21,370 nt of DNA from positions 1-21,370 of the forward strand of contig JAGCRI010000204.1 of NCBI GenBank assembly GCA_017964755.1, read 5' to 3'. How positions within the stretch are numbered: position 1 is the first letter of the stretch; each line of letters opens with the position of its first letter. This document shows positions 9,217 to 17,629 of this stretch, piece by piece. The translations under genes and the position numbers were made by a program. Under the pieces are notes generated by a model that was not told the origin of the DNA, ran no database searches, and saw nothing but the letters and a program-made list of their open reading frames with translations. The DNA comes from Bacteroidales bacterium (GTDB lineage: Bacteria > Bacteroidota > Bacteroidia > Bacteroidales > WCHB1-69).

Positions 9217-11333
9217 TAATTATGCAAGTCGATCTGCTGCAAACTCCGATAGAATATTTGAAGGGTGTCGGTCCGAAACGGGCTGAAACGTTGAAGAAAG
9301 AACTCAACATATTCACTTACAACGATTTACTACATTATTATCCATACCGGCACATTGACAAATCGAAGGTACACCGCATAAACGAGGTGGCACCTGAAGA
9401 GGGGCAGTATGTGCAGTTCAAAGGAAGGGTTACACATTACGAAACTGTTGGGCAGGCCCGCGCGCGGCGGCTGGTGGCCCAATTCTCTGACGGCACCGGG
9501 ACAATAGAATTAGTATGGTTCAACAGCATAAAATGGATTGAGGACACGCTGGCAGGAAGGCGCGATTTCATCGTCTTCGGGCGCACCTCGGTATTTAACC
9601 GCCGGATAAGCCTCACCCACCCGGAACTGCTGTCGCCGGAAGTTCAGAGTAACTCCCCCCTGCCGCTGAAGTTCCAGCCTCTTTACAACACCACTGAAAA
9701 GGCTAAAAAAAGTGGAATCGACTCAAAAATGATCTCTAAAATAATGCTTCAGATGATTCCTCAGATAGAGAGTGTCATTCAAGAGCATTTGTCAGACGAA
9801 ATCATTAACAGCCACCATCTTATAAGTTTAAAAGAGGCGTTAACCAATATACACTATCCCGAAAGCAGGGAGATATTGGAAAAGGCGCGGCTGCGGCTCA
9901 AATTCGATGAACTGTTTTTCACCCAGCTCAAACTTTTGAAAGGGCAGCTGCTCACAAAACAAAACAGTGCCGGACATATTTTTTCAAAAGTCGGCGACTA
10001 CTTCAACACATTCTATAACAAGCATTTGCCCTTTGAGCTGACCAATGCCCAGAAACGGGTTATAAAGGAAATAAGGGCAGACCTCGGCAGCGGCAGGCAG
10101 ATGAACCGGCTGCTTCAAGGCGATGTAGGTAGCGGAAAAACCATAACAGCGCTTCTCGTCATGCTGATAGCCAAAGACAACGGCTATCAGACCTGCATAA
10201 TGGCACCTACAGAAATTCTGGCGGCACAACACTACGAAAGCATCTCCAAACTATTGGAAGGTATGCCTGTAAAGGTTGAATTTCTGTCAGGTTCGACAAA
10301 AAACGCGAAACGGCGTGAAATTCATGCGGGCTTGGAAAACGGAGAAATTGACATTCTGATAGGCACGCACGCACTCATTGAAGAGGAGGTGAAATTCAAG
10401 AACTTGGGGTTGGCGGTGATAGACGAACAGCATAGGTTCGGGGTGGAGCAGCGGGCCAAACTCTGGAAAAAGAACAGCCTTCCGCCGCACGTCCTTGTGA
10501 TGACAGCCACACCGATACCGCGCACGTTAGCAATGACAGTCTATGGGTATTTGGACGTTTCTGTAATCAACGAGCTGCCAAAAGGCCGCAAACCTATAAT
10601 AACGAGGCACATATTTGAGAAAAACCGCCTGAGGCTGTTCGGGTTCATGCGCGAGCAGATAAAATTGGGGCGTCAGATTTTTGTAGTGTACCCGCTCATA
10701 AAAGAGTCTGAAAAAATGGATTTGCTTGACCTGATGGCCGGATACGAAGCGATGTCTCGGGAATTTCCGCTTCCGGAATATGCAATCGGCATAGTGCATG
10801 GCAAGATGAAGGCTGAAGAAAAAGATTACGAGATGCAGCGTTTTCTCAAAGGCGAGACCTCTATCCTACTGTCAACCACGGTGATAGAAGTCGGAATAAA
10901 TGTGCCGAATGCGACAGTGATGATAGTGGAAAATGCGGAGCGGTTCGGGCTGTCGCAGCTGCACCAACTGCGGGGGCGCGTGGGACGCGGCGGCGAGCAG
11001 TCGTACTGCCTGCTGATGACCAAAGACAACCTCAGCAGCGACAGCCGGCAGCGGCTCAATGCCATGTGCGCCACAAACGACGGATTTGAGATCGCCAATT
11101 TCGACCTGAAACTTCGCGGGCCAGGTGACATACAAGGCACGCAGCAGAGCGGAATGTTAGACTTCAAAATCGCAGACATAATACAGGACGAGAAACTTGT
11201 AGCCTACACGCGTAACTTGGCGCGGGACGTGCTGACCGAAGACCCTGACCTCACTCTTCCCAAAAACCGCCGCCTCTCCGACCAACTCAAAAGCATCCTG
11301 AAAGAGCACCCGTTCTGGGGAAGAATCAGCTGA
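9213..11333 (+). CDS. recG: ATP-dependent DNA helicase RecG
   Basis: 706 residues from the ATG at 9213. RecG remodels stalled replication forks and branch-migrates Holliday junctions and R-loops. The N-terminal wedge begins with IEYLKGVGPKRAETLKKEL and includes the OB fold. The SF2 helicase core has Walker A GDVGSGKT (303-310), motif II DEQH (404-407), TATPIPRT and motif VI QLRGRVGRG. The C-terminal TRG region holds GPGDIQGTQQSG. Length and motif order are standard. The ATG at 9213 overlaps the TGA of the upstream hydrolase (9214-9216), giving a coupled ATGA junction. An in-frame ATG at 9222 is an alternative and a TTG further upstream is unlikely. Expression therefore probably depends on the promoter of the GH3-hydrolase gene; no separate promoter is obvious inside the end of that gene. 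Confidence 0.97.
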   Translation: MIIMQVDLLQTPIEYLKGVGPKRAETLKKELNIFTYNDLLHYYPYRHIDKSKVHRINEVAPEEGQYVQFKGRVTHYETVGQARARRLVAQFSDGTGTIELVWFNSIKWIEDTLAGRRDFIVFGRTSVFNRRISLTHPELLSPEVQSNSPLPLKFQPLYNTTEKAKKSGIDSKMISKIMLQMIPQIESVIQEHLSDEIINSHHLISLKEALTNIHYPESREILEKARLRLKFDELFFTQLKLLKGQLLTKQNSAGHIFSKVGDYFNTFYNKHLPFELTNAQKRVIKEIRADLGSGRQMNRLLQGDVGSGKTITALLVMLIAKDNGYQTCIMAPTEILAAQHYESISKLLEGMPVKVEFLSGSTKNAKRREIHAGLENGEIDILIGTHALIEEEVKFKNLGLAVIDEQHRFGVEQRAKLWKKNSLPPHVLVMTATPIPRTLAMTVYGYLDVSVINELPKGRKPIITRHIFEKNRLRLFGFMREQIKLGRQIFVVYPLIKESEKMDLLDLMAGYEAMSREFPLPEYAIGIVHGKMKAEEKDYEMQRFLKGETSILLSTTVIEVGINVPNATVMIVENAERFGLSQLHQLRGRVGRGGEQSYCLLMTKDNLSSDSRQRLNAMCATNDGFEIANFDLKLRGPGDIQGTQQSGMLDFKIADIIQDEKLVAYTRNLARDVLTEDPDLTLPKNRRLSDQLKSILKEHPFWGRIS

Positions 11334-11353
11334 AAAAAATCAATCGTGCAAAA

Positions 11354-11385
11354 TTGCCGTTCAAATAGAATTATTAGTATCTTTG
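11354..11385 (+). promoter_or_regulatory. Promoter of the lipoprotein-lipoprotein-receptor operon
   Basis: TATCTTTG (11378-11385) fully matches the Bacteroidetes -7 element. TTG at 11354-11356 is a plausible -33 with 21 bp between. The first start codon (11417) is 31 nt past the box. It lies in the only sizeable gap (83 bp) before three closely packed genes. Confidence 0.65.
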
Positions 11386-11416
11386 CTTTCTGTTTTAACA
11401 TTTAAACCATAAAGTT

Positions 11417-11734
11417 ATGAAAAAATTAATTGCAGTTGTCTTTTCCTTGCTTATTGCTGTCGCGATGAGCGGGTGCGGCAAAATTTCATTGCAGCACATA
11501 ATAATGATTAACAAATCAGCCAACCCCTACACTGTTTATCTTGACGGTGCAAGCAACGGGACAATCAGGCCTTACGAGGAGAAAAGTTTTGATGTCAGCA
11601 AAGGGTACCATACTGTCAGAGTTGTGCAACAAAGCGGTTATGTCATCTATCCGACAGATGAAACATATTATTTCAATGTTAAAGTCGGTGAAGACTACAG
11701 ACAAAATTTCCCTGACGACCCATACGGAAAGTAA
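11417..11734 (+). CDS. Small lipoprotein, PEGA-like beta-sandwich
   Basis: 105 residues. The N-terminus MKKLIAVVFSLLIAVAMSGC is a lipoprotein signal with Cys20 as the predicted lipidated residue. The mature part alternates short strands: NPYTVYLDGASNGTIRPYEE, then the FDVSKGYHTVRV block. This pattern resembles PEGA-type beta-sandwiches (a stiff hairpin with 'YxVYLDG...G.I.P' and 'G.H.VRV'). That is a resemblance by eye, not a proven match. No acidic residue follows directly after Cys20, so the Bacteroidetes surface-export signal seems absent and a periplasm-facing location is more likely. The next gene starts 6 nt after the stop, and the receptor follows that, so it probably works with them. 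Function unknown. Confidence 0.8.
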   Translation: MKKLIAVVFSLLIAVAMSGCGKISLQHIIMINKSANPYTVYLDGASNGTIRPYEEKSFDVSKGYHTVRVVQQSGYVIYPTDETYYFNVKVGEDYRQNFPDDPYGK

Positions 11735-11740
11735 TAATAT

Positions 11741-12235
11741 ATGAATGTTTTAAAGATAACTGCTTATATCTCTGTATTTTGTCTATTACTAACAAGTACA
11801 GGCTGCAAGCATAAAACCGAACAGGAAATTTTCATACAAAAGTTGCAGGCGGCTATCACTGCTTCTGAGGAAGCTGTTGATTCTGTTTCTATACTCAGCG
11901 TTGACACATTATCGCGCACACAATACGCCGGTCTGATTTTAGAGCAGCTTGAGAACATGGAATTTGAATGCCAAATGGTGTATGATGCCGGTCGCGACTC
12001 ACTGCCTGAAGCGCAACTTCGGGAACTTGAACTGACAATGGCTGAAATACGTGATGCCTGCGACTTCTATCGTGACAGATACGAAAAAGGAAACAGCAAA
12101 AAAGAAAGCGAAATATTCATTTTTTTCGTAGATGCCGAACTCTATAAAAAGAATGACGTACTGAACTACTTTTATCTCATCACACCTGATTTCGTCGTCC
12201 ATGACGATCCGTTTGGCGACAACCTGCTGGAATAG
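11741..12235 (+). CDS. Small helical lipoprotein of unknown function
   Basis: 164 residues. The signal MNVLKITAYISVFCLLLTSTGC predicts a lipidated Cys22, though the lipobox is loose (Ser at -3). The mature part begins KHKTEQE. Residues ~28-115 look alpha-helical and acidic (QAAITASEEAVDSVS, EAQLRELELTMAEIRDACDF), with Asp/Glu/Leu spacing that could form a helical hairpin. The tail is aromatic and acidic (FYLITPDFVVHDDPFGDNLLE). I do not recognise a family. It sits 6 nt after the first lipoprotein and 9 nt before the TonB receptor, so all three are very probably co-translated and may form one outer-membrane complex. A hypothetical accessory or ligand-binding subunit is the most cautious reading. 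Confidence 0.75.
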   Translation: MNVLKITAYISVFCLLLTSTGCKHKTEQEIFIQKLQAAITASEEAVDSVSILSVDTLSRTQYAGLILEQLENMEFECQMVYDAGRDSLPEAQLRELELTMAEIRDACDFYRDRYEKGNSKKESEIFIFFVDAELYKKNDVLNYFYLITPDFVVHDDPFGDNLLE

Positions 12236-12244
12236 GCAATAACT

Positions 12245-14632
12245 ATGAGAAGATTTGTCCTGATGTTTTTTATGTTATTCATTACAAATGTAATGATAGC
12301 GCAAAAACACTCATTGTCGGGAATCATAAAGGATGCGGCTAACGGGGAGACGCTACAAGGCGCCTACGCTTCACTTATGGATACTGCAACAAACCAAGAA
12401 GTGCGGGGCTCTTTGACGAACAACGCAGGATTCTTTTCAATAACTGTACCTGACGGGACATACAAACTGCGTGTATTTTTTCTTGGTTATCAGGAATATA
12501 CAGAATTAATATCTCTAAATAATGACAAAAAGGTAAAAATTGAAATGGCACCGAATGTCATCACTACAGATGAGGTGGTGGTTTCAGCGCAGCGGGCTGA
12601 CAAAAACGTCACGGCAGTTGACATCGGGAAAATGGACCTGAAAATTGAAACAATCAAGACTTTACCGTCTCTTTTCGGTGAAGCTGATGTGCTGAAGTCG
12701 TTGCAGCTGCTGCCGGGAATACAATCTGGCGGCGAAGGCAACACCGGCTTTTATGTCAGGGGCGGGGCAGCTGACCAGAACCTTATCCTGCTTGACGAAG
12801 CCACCATCTACAATGCGGGGCACCTTTTCGGTTTCTTCTCTGTGTTTAATGCCGATGCCGTTAAAAATGTGGAGATTACGAAATCAGGGATGCCCGCTTA
12901 CTACGGAGGACGGCTCGCCTCAATACTTGACGTTACACAAAAGGAGGGAAACATTAAAAAATATGAGGTTGACGGAGGTATTGGAATTATTTTTTCGCGA
13001 CTGACGGTACAGGGACCGATAAAAAAGGACAAGTGCTCGTTTCTTGTCGCAGCACGCAGAACTTACATTGATGTGCTCATGCAGCCGTTCCTGCCAAAAA
13101 AGTCGCCGCTGAAAGGCACAAAATTCTATTTCTATGATTTGAATGCTAAAATCAATGTAACAATAAATGACAAACACAGGCTTTACATAGGAGGTTATTA
13201 CGGCAGCGATGTTTACGGGTTCAAGTCATCATCAGGAAACACCTTTGCACAGATGAGCTGGGCAAACGGGCTCGCCTACCTCAGATGGAACTACATCATA
13301 TCGCCGCAACTGTTCCTGAACACATCTTTCCAATTCAGCAATTACAACTTCGGCACAAAAATGGGACTTGATGTCTATGAGTTCAATTTAAAATCAGGGA
13401 TACGCGACTACGGTTTGAAAAGCGAGCTCACCTATCTGCCGGCATTCCCACACACTTTCAAATTCGGGGTACACTACCTCTTCCACACAATATTCCCGAA
13501 CAGTTATGATGTTACAGCAGGCGAACAGACCCAGCTCTCAATCCCGAAATCGCCGCCATACTATGCCCACGACCTCTCGATTTATGCCAATGATGAGTTT
13601 GATGCATTGCGGTGGCTCCGTTTCAACGTAGGAGTCAGATACACACATTTTGAGCATGTCGGAAAGTTCAGCCGCTATATTTTGGACGAGTTCGGCAACA
13701 ATGTCGGTTCTATAGAGTACAAACGGGGCGAGCGGATAAAGCAGTACAACAACGTTGAGCCGCGTTTCTCCGTAAGATTTCTCATAGATTCAAACACTTC
13801 AATAAAAGCCTCATACACACTCAATTACCAATACATACACCAAGTCGCCTTGGCGAGTATATCTTTACCTACAGACGTGTGGATGCCGTGCACCGACATA
13901 ATAAAACCCCAAGTTGGGCAGCAGGTGTCGTTAGGCGTTTACCGTAATTTTTATAAGAACATGTTTGAAACTTCAATTGATTTCTATTACAAAGACATGA
14001 GAAATCTTATTGAATACAAGGACGGTATGGACATGACAGCATTGACAATAAATCCCGACCAGATGTACACGTTTGGCAGGGGATGGTCTTACGGCATGGA
14101 AATATTTGCAAAAAAGGCGCGTGGACGTTTCACAGGATTCATAGGCTATACATTATCATATACAAAAAGAAAATTTGACGATCTGAATGGCGGAAAGCCG
14201 TTTTATGCGAAGTACGACCGCCGCCACGACATATCTATAAACCTCTCATACGAAATCTTGCGTAACAAATTGGTGGCTTCTGTAGTGTGGGTATTCGCCA
14301 CCGGAAACACAATGACAATACCTGTAGGCTATTACTTTTTTGGCGGCAGCCTCATGACAGAATACAGCGAGCGCAACGGGTTCCGCATACCGCCCTACCA
14401 CAGGTTAGACCTTTCAGTGAATTGGACAATAGTACGCAGGAAACACTTCGAGACCTCGCTCAATTTCTCCATCTACAATGTCTACAACCGCCAGAATCCG
14501 TTTTTCATATTCTTTGAAACGGAGACCAACGTCTCGGAAGACTTTTCACAATTTGACATGAAGACCAAGGCATATCAAATGAGTCTCTTTCCTATAATGC
14601 CGTCAATAACGTGGAATTTCAAGGTATTGTGA
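12245..14632 (+). CDS. TonB-dependent outer-membrane receptor
   Basis: 795 residues. Signal peptide MRRFVLMFFMLFITNVMIAQ. A CarboxypepD_reg-like domain spans about 22-105 (HSLSGIIKDAANGETLQGAY). The plug spans ~115-230, with the motifs LLPGIQSGGEGNTGFYVRGG, DQNLILLDEATIYN, GHLFGFFSVFN and YYGGRLASILDV. A beta-barrel follows. These plug motifs mark a Bacteroidetes receptor subgroup that, as I recall, is usually followed by a DUF4249 lipoprotein. Here none follows, and two unrelated small lipoproteins precede it instead. The ligand is unknown; the family covers siderophores, cobalamin, glycans and peptides. Start 9 nt after the upstream stop. The C-terminal strand ends ITWNFKVL, without the usual final Phe. 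Confidence 0.93.
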   Translation: MRRFVLMFFMLFITNVMIAQKHSLSGIIKDAANGETLQGAYASLMDTATNQEVRGSLTNNAGFFSITVPDGTYKLRVFFLGYQEYTELISLNNDKKVKIEMAPNVITTDEVVVSAQRADKNVTAVDIGKMDLKIETIKTLPSLFGEADVLKSLQLLPGIQSGGEGNTGFYVRGGAADQNLILLDEATIYNAGHLFGFFSVFNADAVKNVEITKSGMPAYYGGRLASILDVTQKEGNIKKYEVDGGIGIIFSRLTVQGPIKKDKCSFLVAARRTYIDVLMQPFLPKKSPLKGTKFYFYDLNAKINVTINDKHRLYIGGYYGSDVYGFKSSSGNTFAQMSWANGLAYLRWNYIISPQLFLNTSFQFSNYNFGTKMGLDVYEFNLKSGIRDYGLKSELTYLPAFPHTFKFGVHYLFHTIFPNSYDVTAGEQTQLSIPKSPPYYAHDLSIYANDEFDALRWLRFNVGVRYTHFEHVGKFSRYILDEFGNNVGSIEYKRGERIKQYNNVEPRFSVRFLIDSNTSIKASYTLNYQYIHQVALASISLPTDVWMPCTDIIKPQVGQQVSLGVYRNFYKNMFETSIDFYYKDMRNLIEYKDGMDMTALTINPDQMYTFGRGWSYGMEIFAKKARGRFTGFIGYTLSYTKRKFDDLNGGKPFYAKYDRRHDISINLSYEILRNKLVASVVWVFATGNTMTIPVGYYFFGGSLMTEYSERNGFRIPPYHRLDLSVNWTIVRRKHFETSLNFSIYNVYNRQNPFFIFFETETNVSEDFSQFDMKTKAYQMSLFPIMPSITWNFKVL

Positions 14633-14642
14633 TTAAAAACGG

Positions 14643-14660
14643 AGAAAATGCTCATTTTCT
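14643..14660 (+). terminator. Weak hairpin after the receptor gene
   Basis: AGAAAATG and CATTTTCT form an 8-bp, mostly A/T inverted repeat separated by CT, 10 bp after the receptor stop. No T-run follows, so termination here would be weak. It may only be an mRNA 3' structure. Confidence 0.3.
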
Positions 14661-14683
14661 ATACGAGTTTCAGCTTACGTGTC

Positions 14684-14711
14684 TTTGTATAATTGAAATT
14701 TTGTATATTTG
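14684..14711 (+). promoter_or_regulatory. Promoter of the FG-GAP/DUF3160/CapA module
   Basis: TATATTTG (14704-14711) matches the Bacteroidetes -7 element exactly. TTTG at 14684-14687 is a possible -33, 16 bp upstream (slightly short). The ATG at 14735 is 23 nt past the box. This supports the three downstream genes forming a separate transcription unit. Confidence 0.6.
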
Positions 14712-14734
14712 ACATCCTGAAACGACAACATGCT

Positions 14735-15292
14735 ATGTCCCTCCGTATCACCATAATATCGTTGTTTTGTTACCTATGCACGAATTTGTCTGCGCAAACA
14801 TTCTCGCTGAAGCAGGTAAACGATACGTGCAGCGTGCTGGTGCTGAGCACGGATTCCATGTCGGACGAGTGGCAGCTGCCACACCCGGTGTATCAGTTCC
14901 GCACCGGTGATGTGGATGGAGACGGGATTGAAGAGGCATTAGTGGGCGTGGTGAAGTCCACGAGATTCTATCCCGAAAAGGGGAACCGGCTGTTTGTCTT
15001 CAAGAACCGTGACGGAAGAGTCCGCCCGCTTTGGATGGGTTCGAGATTGGGGGAAGAGCTGGTGGATTTCCGCGTAGCGGACAGCAAACTGCTCAGCTTA
15101 GAGAAATGCCGGAACGGACAATATAACTTGGATGAGTGGGAATGGTCAAGGTTCGGTCCCCGATTTTCAAGATATATCATAACAAATGCAACATTAGAAG
15201 AAGCATATCAAATATTTAATCAATATGAAAAGAATAATGATGACAGCCATGCTGTCGGTGCTCGTCCTCATGGGATGGAGCCAACAAACTGA
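14735..15292 (+). CDS. Exported FG-GAP/VCBS-like protein of unknown function
   Basis: 185 residues from the ATG at 14735. This start is preferred over a TTG 42 nt upstream because it gives a clean signal peptide, MSLRITIISLFCYLCTNLSAQ, and sits 23 nt after a -7 box. Residues 59-67 read DVDGDGIEE, the calcium-binding loop typical of FG-GAP/VCBS beta-propeller repeats. It is followed by VGVVKSTRFYPEKGNRLFVF and a second strand set ending RPLWMGSRLGEELVDFRV. Only one or two such units are visible, too few for a full propeller. The last 22 codons overlap the next gene in another frame and have an odd composition (DDSHAVGARPHGMEPTN), suggesting the original stop was lost and the reading frame extended. 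Probably periplasmic or secreted; role unknown. Confidence 0.75.
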   Translation: MSLRITIISLFCYLCTNLSAQTFSLKQVNDTCSVLVLSTDSMSDEWQLPHPVYQFRTGDVDGDGIEEALVGVVKSTRFYPEKGNRLFVFKNRDGRVRPLWMGSRLGEELVDFRVADSKLLSLEKCRNGQYNLDEWEWSRFGPRFSRYIITNATLEEAYQIFNQYEKNNDDSHAVGARPHGMEPTN

Positions 15293-17603
15293 AAAAGAAC
15301 ACTACATTCTTCCCGGCAACGGAAAGATCGATGTGGAGATGTTGAACAAAAAGATAGACCTGAACATGGACATCTCCAAGCTCAGTATCAATGAGTTGCG
15401 GGTGCTGCGCAATGCATTTTACGCCCGTCAGGGATATGCTTTCACTATGTCGGATCTGCGGTCGGTATTTGGCCAGACCACGTGGTACTGGGACACTATG
15501 TGGGGCAGATGGGAACTTGAAGAATTTGCAGAATACAACAAGCAAAAGGTGCCGCAGTATCAGTTCACCAAGGAAGAAGAAGCCTTCATGGCCAAGCTCA
15601 AAGCCAGAGAGGATGAACTTAAGAAGCACAATTTCGCCGACGGCAAGCCTGTGATAGACAACCTCATTAACCGCTTCCAGTTGGAGAATCCCGACCCGAA
15701 GCTCACAGACATGCTCGAAAAACAAGGCTTTGCCATTGTGCCCGACACATACCACCAGTTATTCCAAGTGTATGAAAGCAACGACTATCACAACTTTCCC
15801 AATTTCGTTACCACAGACCTATATCTGCAGCTCTACCATTTTTACTTCGACTGTATGTTGCGAAAGGCTGAGGAGGGCAAGCTGTTTGACGCCTTGATGG
15901 ACTTCTGTCGCAAGGGCTATCGCGAGTGTACGCGCGCCATCACAAACCCTGTCAACAAGCAGGAAAAAGAGCTCGCCGAATACAGCCAGGCATATTTCGC
16001 AATCGCGCTGCGGCTGCTCAACCCTAAAGAAGATTGTGCCGTTGTCCCACAATACCAGACCATGGTGGAGGATGAGGTGGCGAAATGCAATGCCGCCATT
16101 ACCGATTTCTCGCCTTTCATGGAATATACAGTCGTGAAGTTCCCTTATGCCATATTCAGGCCTCGCGGACATTACACCCGCAATGAGAAGCTGCAGCACT
16201 ATTTCCGCGCCATGATGTGGGTGCAGACGGCAGCCTTCGACACCGACAAACCCTCCATGATGCGCAGGGCCGCTTTTTTGGCCAAGACCATCTGCGGAGA
16301 TGCCAAGCTGAACGCCGCCTTCAAGGCCATTTTCGATCCCATGACGTTCATTATGGGGCAGCCAGACAATGTCACACTAATGCAAGTGTATGAGATTCTA
16401 AAACATTACGACTATACCAAGCTGATTGGGAACGACAATGAATTGCAGAAATTTGTCGCCGAAGTGGATGTTTTAGCGGAGCAGCAGACAAGAATCCGTC
16501 CGAAGTTCGAACTTTCGGGACACAACAAGGTCAATCTTATGCCCCAACGCTACCAGCCCGATGCTGAGGTATTGCAGGAGATGTACGACTGGAAGAGCAA
16601 GGTGTCGCAGCGTTTCTGCCCCAAAGGCATCGATTTCTTTGCCGCAGGAGGCAGTCTGCTCGCCCTCCAACTGGACAAGGAGGGGGAGACATGGACGGAT
16701 TTCGACACAAACATGAGCCGCATGCAGAAGCGGATGGGCGAAATCGACTGGAAAGAAAACATCGCCGTACGCTGGCAACGGGTGCTCCTCGAACTTTCCA
16801 AAGGCCGCCATCCTTCTAATGCCCCTTATTTCATGACGGGTACCGCGTGGGGGAAAAAAGACCTGAATGCCGCCTTGGCATCCTACGCCGAGCTGAAACA
16901 CGACGCCATCCTCTATGCCAAGCAGCCCATCGCGGCCGAATGTGGCGGCGGCGGACCGGATGATCCTATCGTGAAAGGGTATGTGGAGCCCAATATCGTT
17001 TTCTGGACGTCGGCTATCGAACTGCTGAATGCTACGAAGGAGGCCTTCGGCACTTTCGGTATTATGACAGACGAGATGCTCGCTTTGACAGATGACATGG
17101 CCGAAGAGACTCAATTTTTCCTGAATTGCAGCAAAAAAGAACTTTCTGGTGAAAAGCTAAGCGAACAAGAGTATAATCAGATAGAAATTGTGGGTGCTGT
17201 GTTTGAGAACATGACGTTGAGTATGTTAGGTGGCGAAAACTATAATTGGGAAGATATTGAGAGTGCCAATCGCAAAGTAGCAGTGATTGCCGACATCTAT
17301 ACGGCCAATGGGAAGAATGTCCCTACTGAGAAATGGGCTGTCCTCTATAATGCGGTTGGAGATGCCGACGTCATCTACGTCATTGTAGAGATTGATGGCT
17401 ACCTCTACCTCACGCGCGGCGCGGTCTTCTCATACAGGGAGTTTCACGATGCCTACAGCGCTCCCCGCCTCACAGACGAGGAGTGGCAGAAGATGTTGGA
17501 AACAAAGCCTCGCCTCGGCGTACCAAAATGGATGGAGAGCATCACCGCCCCAATCAAGGTGCAGAAGGATGACGATTTGATTTATTACAGTACGGGATGC
17601 TGA
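15225..17603 (+). CDS. Exported YARHG-domain/DUF3160 protein
   Basis: 792 residues. The start at 15225 gives the signal peptide MKRIMMTAMLSVLVLMGWSQ; this forces a 68-nt overlap with the upstream gene. Residues ~45-105 are a YARHG domain (LSINELRVLRNAFYARQGYAF...VFGQTTWY). The remainder matches DUF3160 as I know it: FAIVPDTYHQLFQVYESNDY, FPNFVTTDLYLQLYHFYFD and later YVEPNIVFWTSAIELL. DUF3160 proteins are exported, mostly helical and of unknown function. A Cys-containing C-terminus (YYSTGC) closes the protein. Base composition swings within the gene (37 of 60 G/C at 16261-16320, 24 of 60 at 17161-17220). The downstream CapA gene starts 26 nt after the stop. The three genes likely act together at the cell envelope. 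Confidence 0.88.
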   Translation: MKRIMMTAMLSVLVLMGWSQQTEKEHYILPGNGKIDVEMLNKKIDLNMDISKLSINELRVLRNAFYARQGYAFTMSDLRSVFGQTTWYWDTMWGRWELEEFAEYNKQKVPQYQFTKEEEAFMAKLKAREDELKKHNFADGKPVIDNLINRFQLENPDPKLTDMLEKQGFAIVPDTYHQLFQVYESNDYHNFPNFVTTDLYLQLYHFYFDCMLRKAEEGKLFDALMDFCRKGYRECTRAITNPVNKQEKELAEYSQAYFAIALRLLNPKEDCAVVPQYQTMVEDEVAKCNAAITDFSPFMEYTVVKFPYAIFRPRGHYTRNEKLQHYFRAMMWVQTAAFDTDKPSMMRRAAFLAKTICGDAKLNAAFKAIFDPMTFIMGQPDNVTLMQVYEILKHYDYTKLIGNDNELQKFVAEVDVLAEQQTRIRPKFELSGHNKVNLMPQRYQPDAEVLQEMYDWKSKVSQRFCPKGIDFFAAGGSLLALQLDKEGETWTDFDTNMSRMQKRMGEIDWKENIAVRWQRVLLELSKGRHPSNAPYFMTGTAWGKKDLNAALASYAELKHDAILYAKQPIAAECGGGGPDDPIVKGYVEPNIVFWTSAIELLNATKEAFGTFGIMTDEMLALTDDMAEETQFFLNCSKKELSGEKLSEQEYNQIEIVGAVFENMTLSMLGGENYNWEDIESANRKVAVIADIYTANGKNVPTEKWAVLYNAVGDADVIYVIVEIDGYLYLTRGAVFSYREFHDAYSAPRLTDEEWQKMLETKPRLGVPKWMESITAPIKVQKDDDLIYYSTGC

Positions 17604-17629
17604 GAATGGTTAATGGTTAAAGTTCGAGG

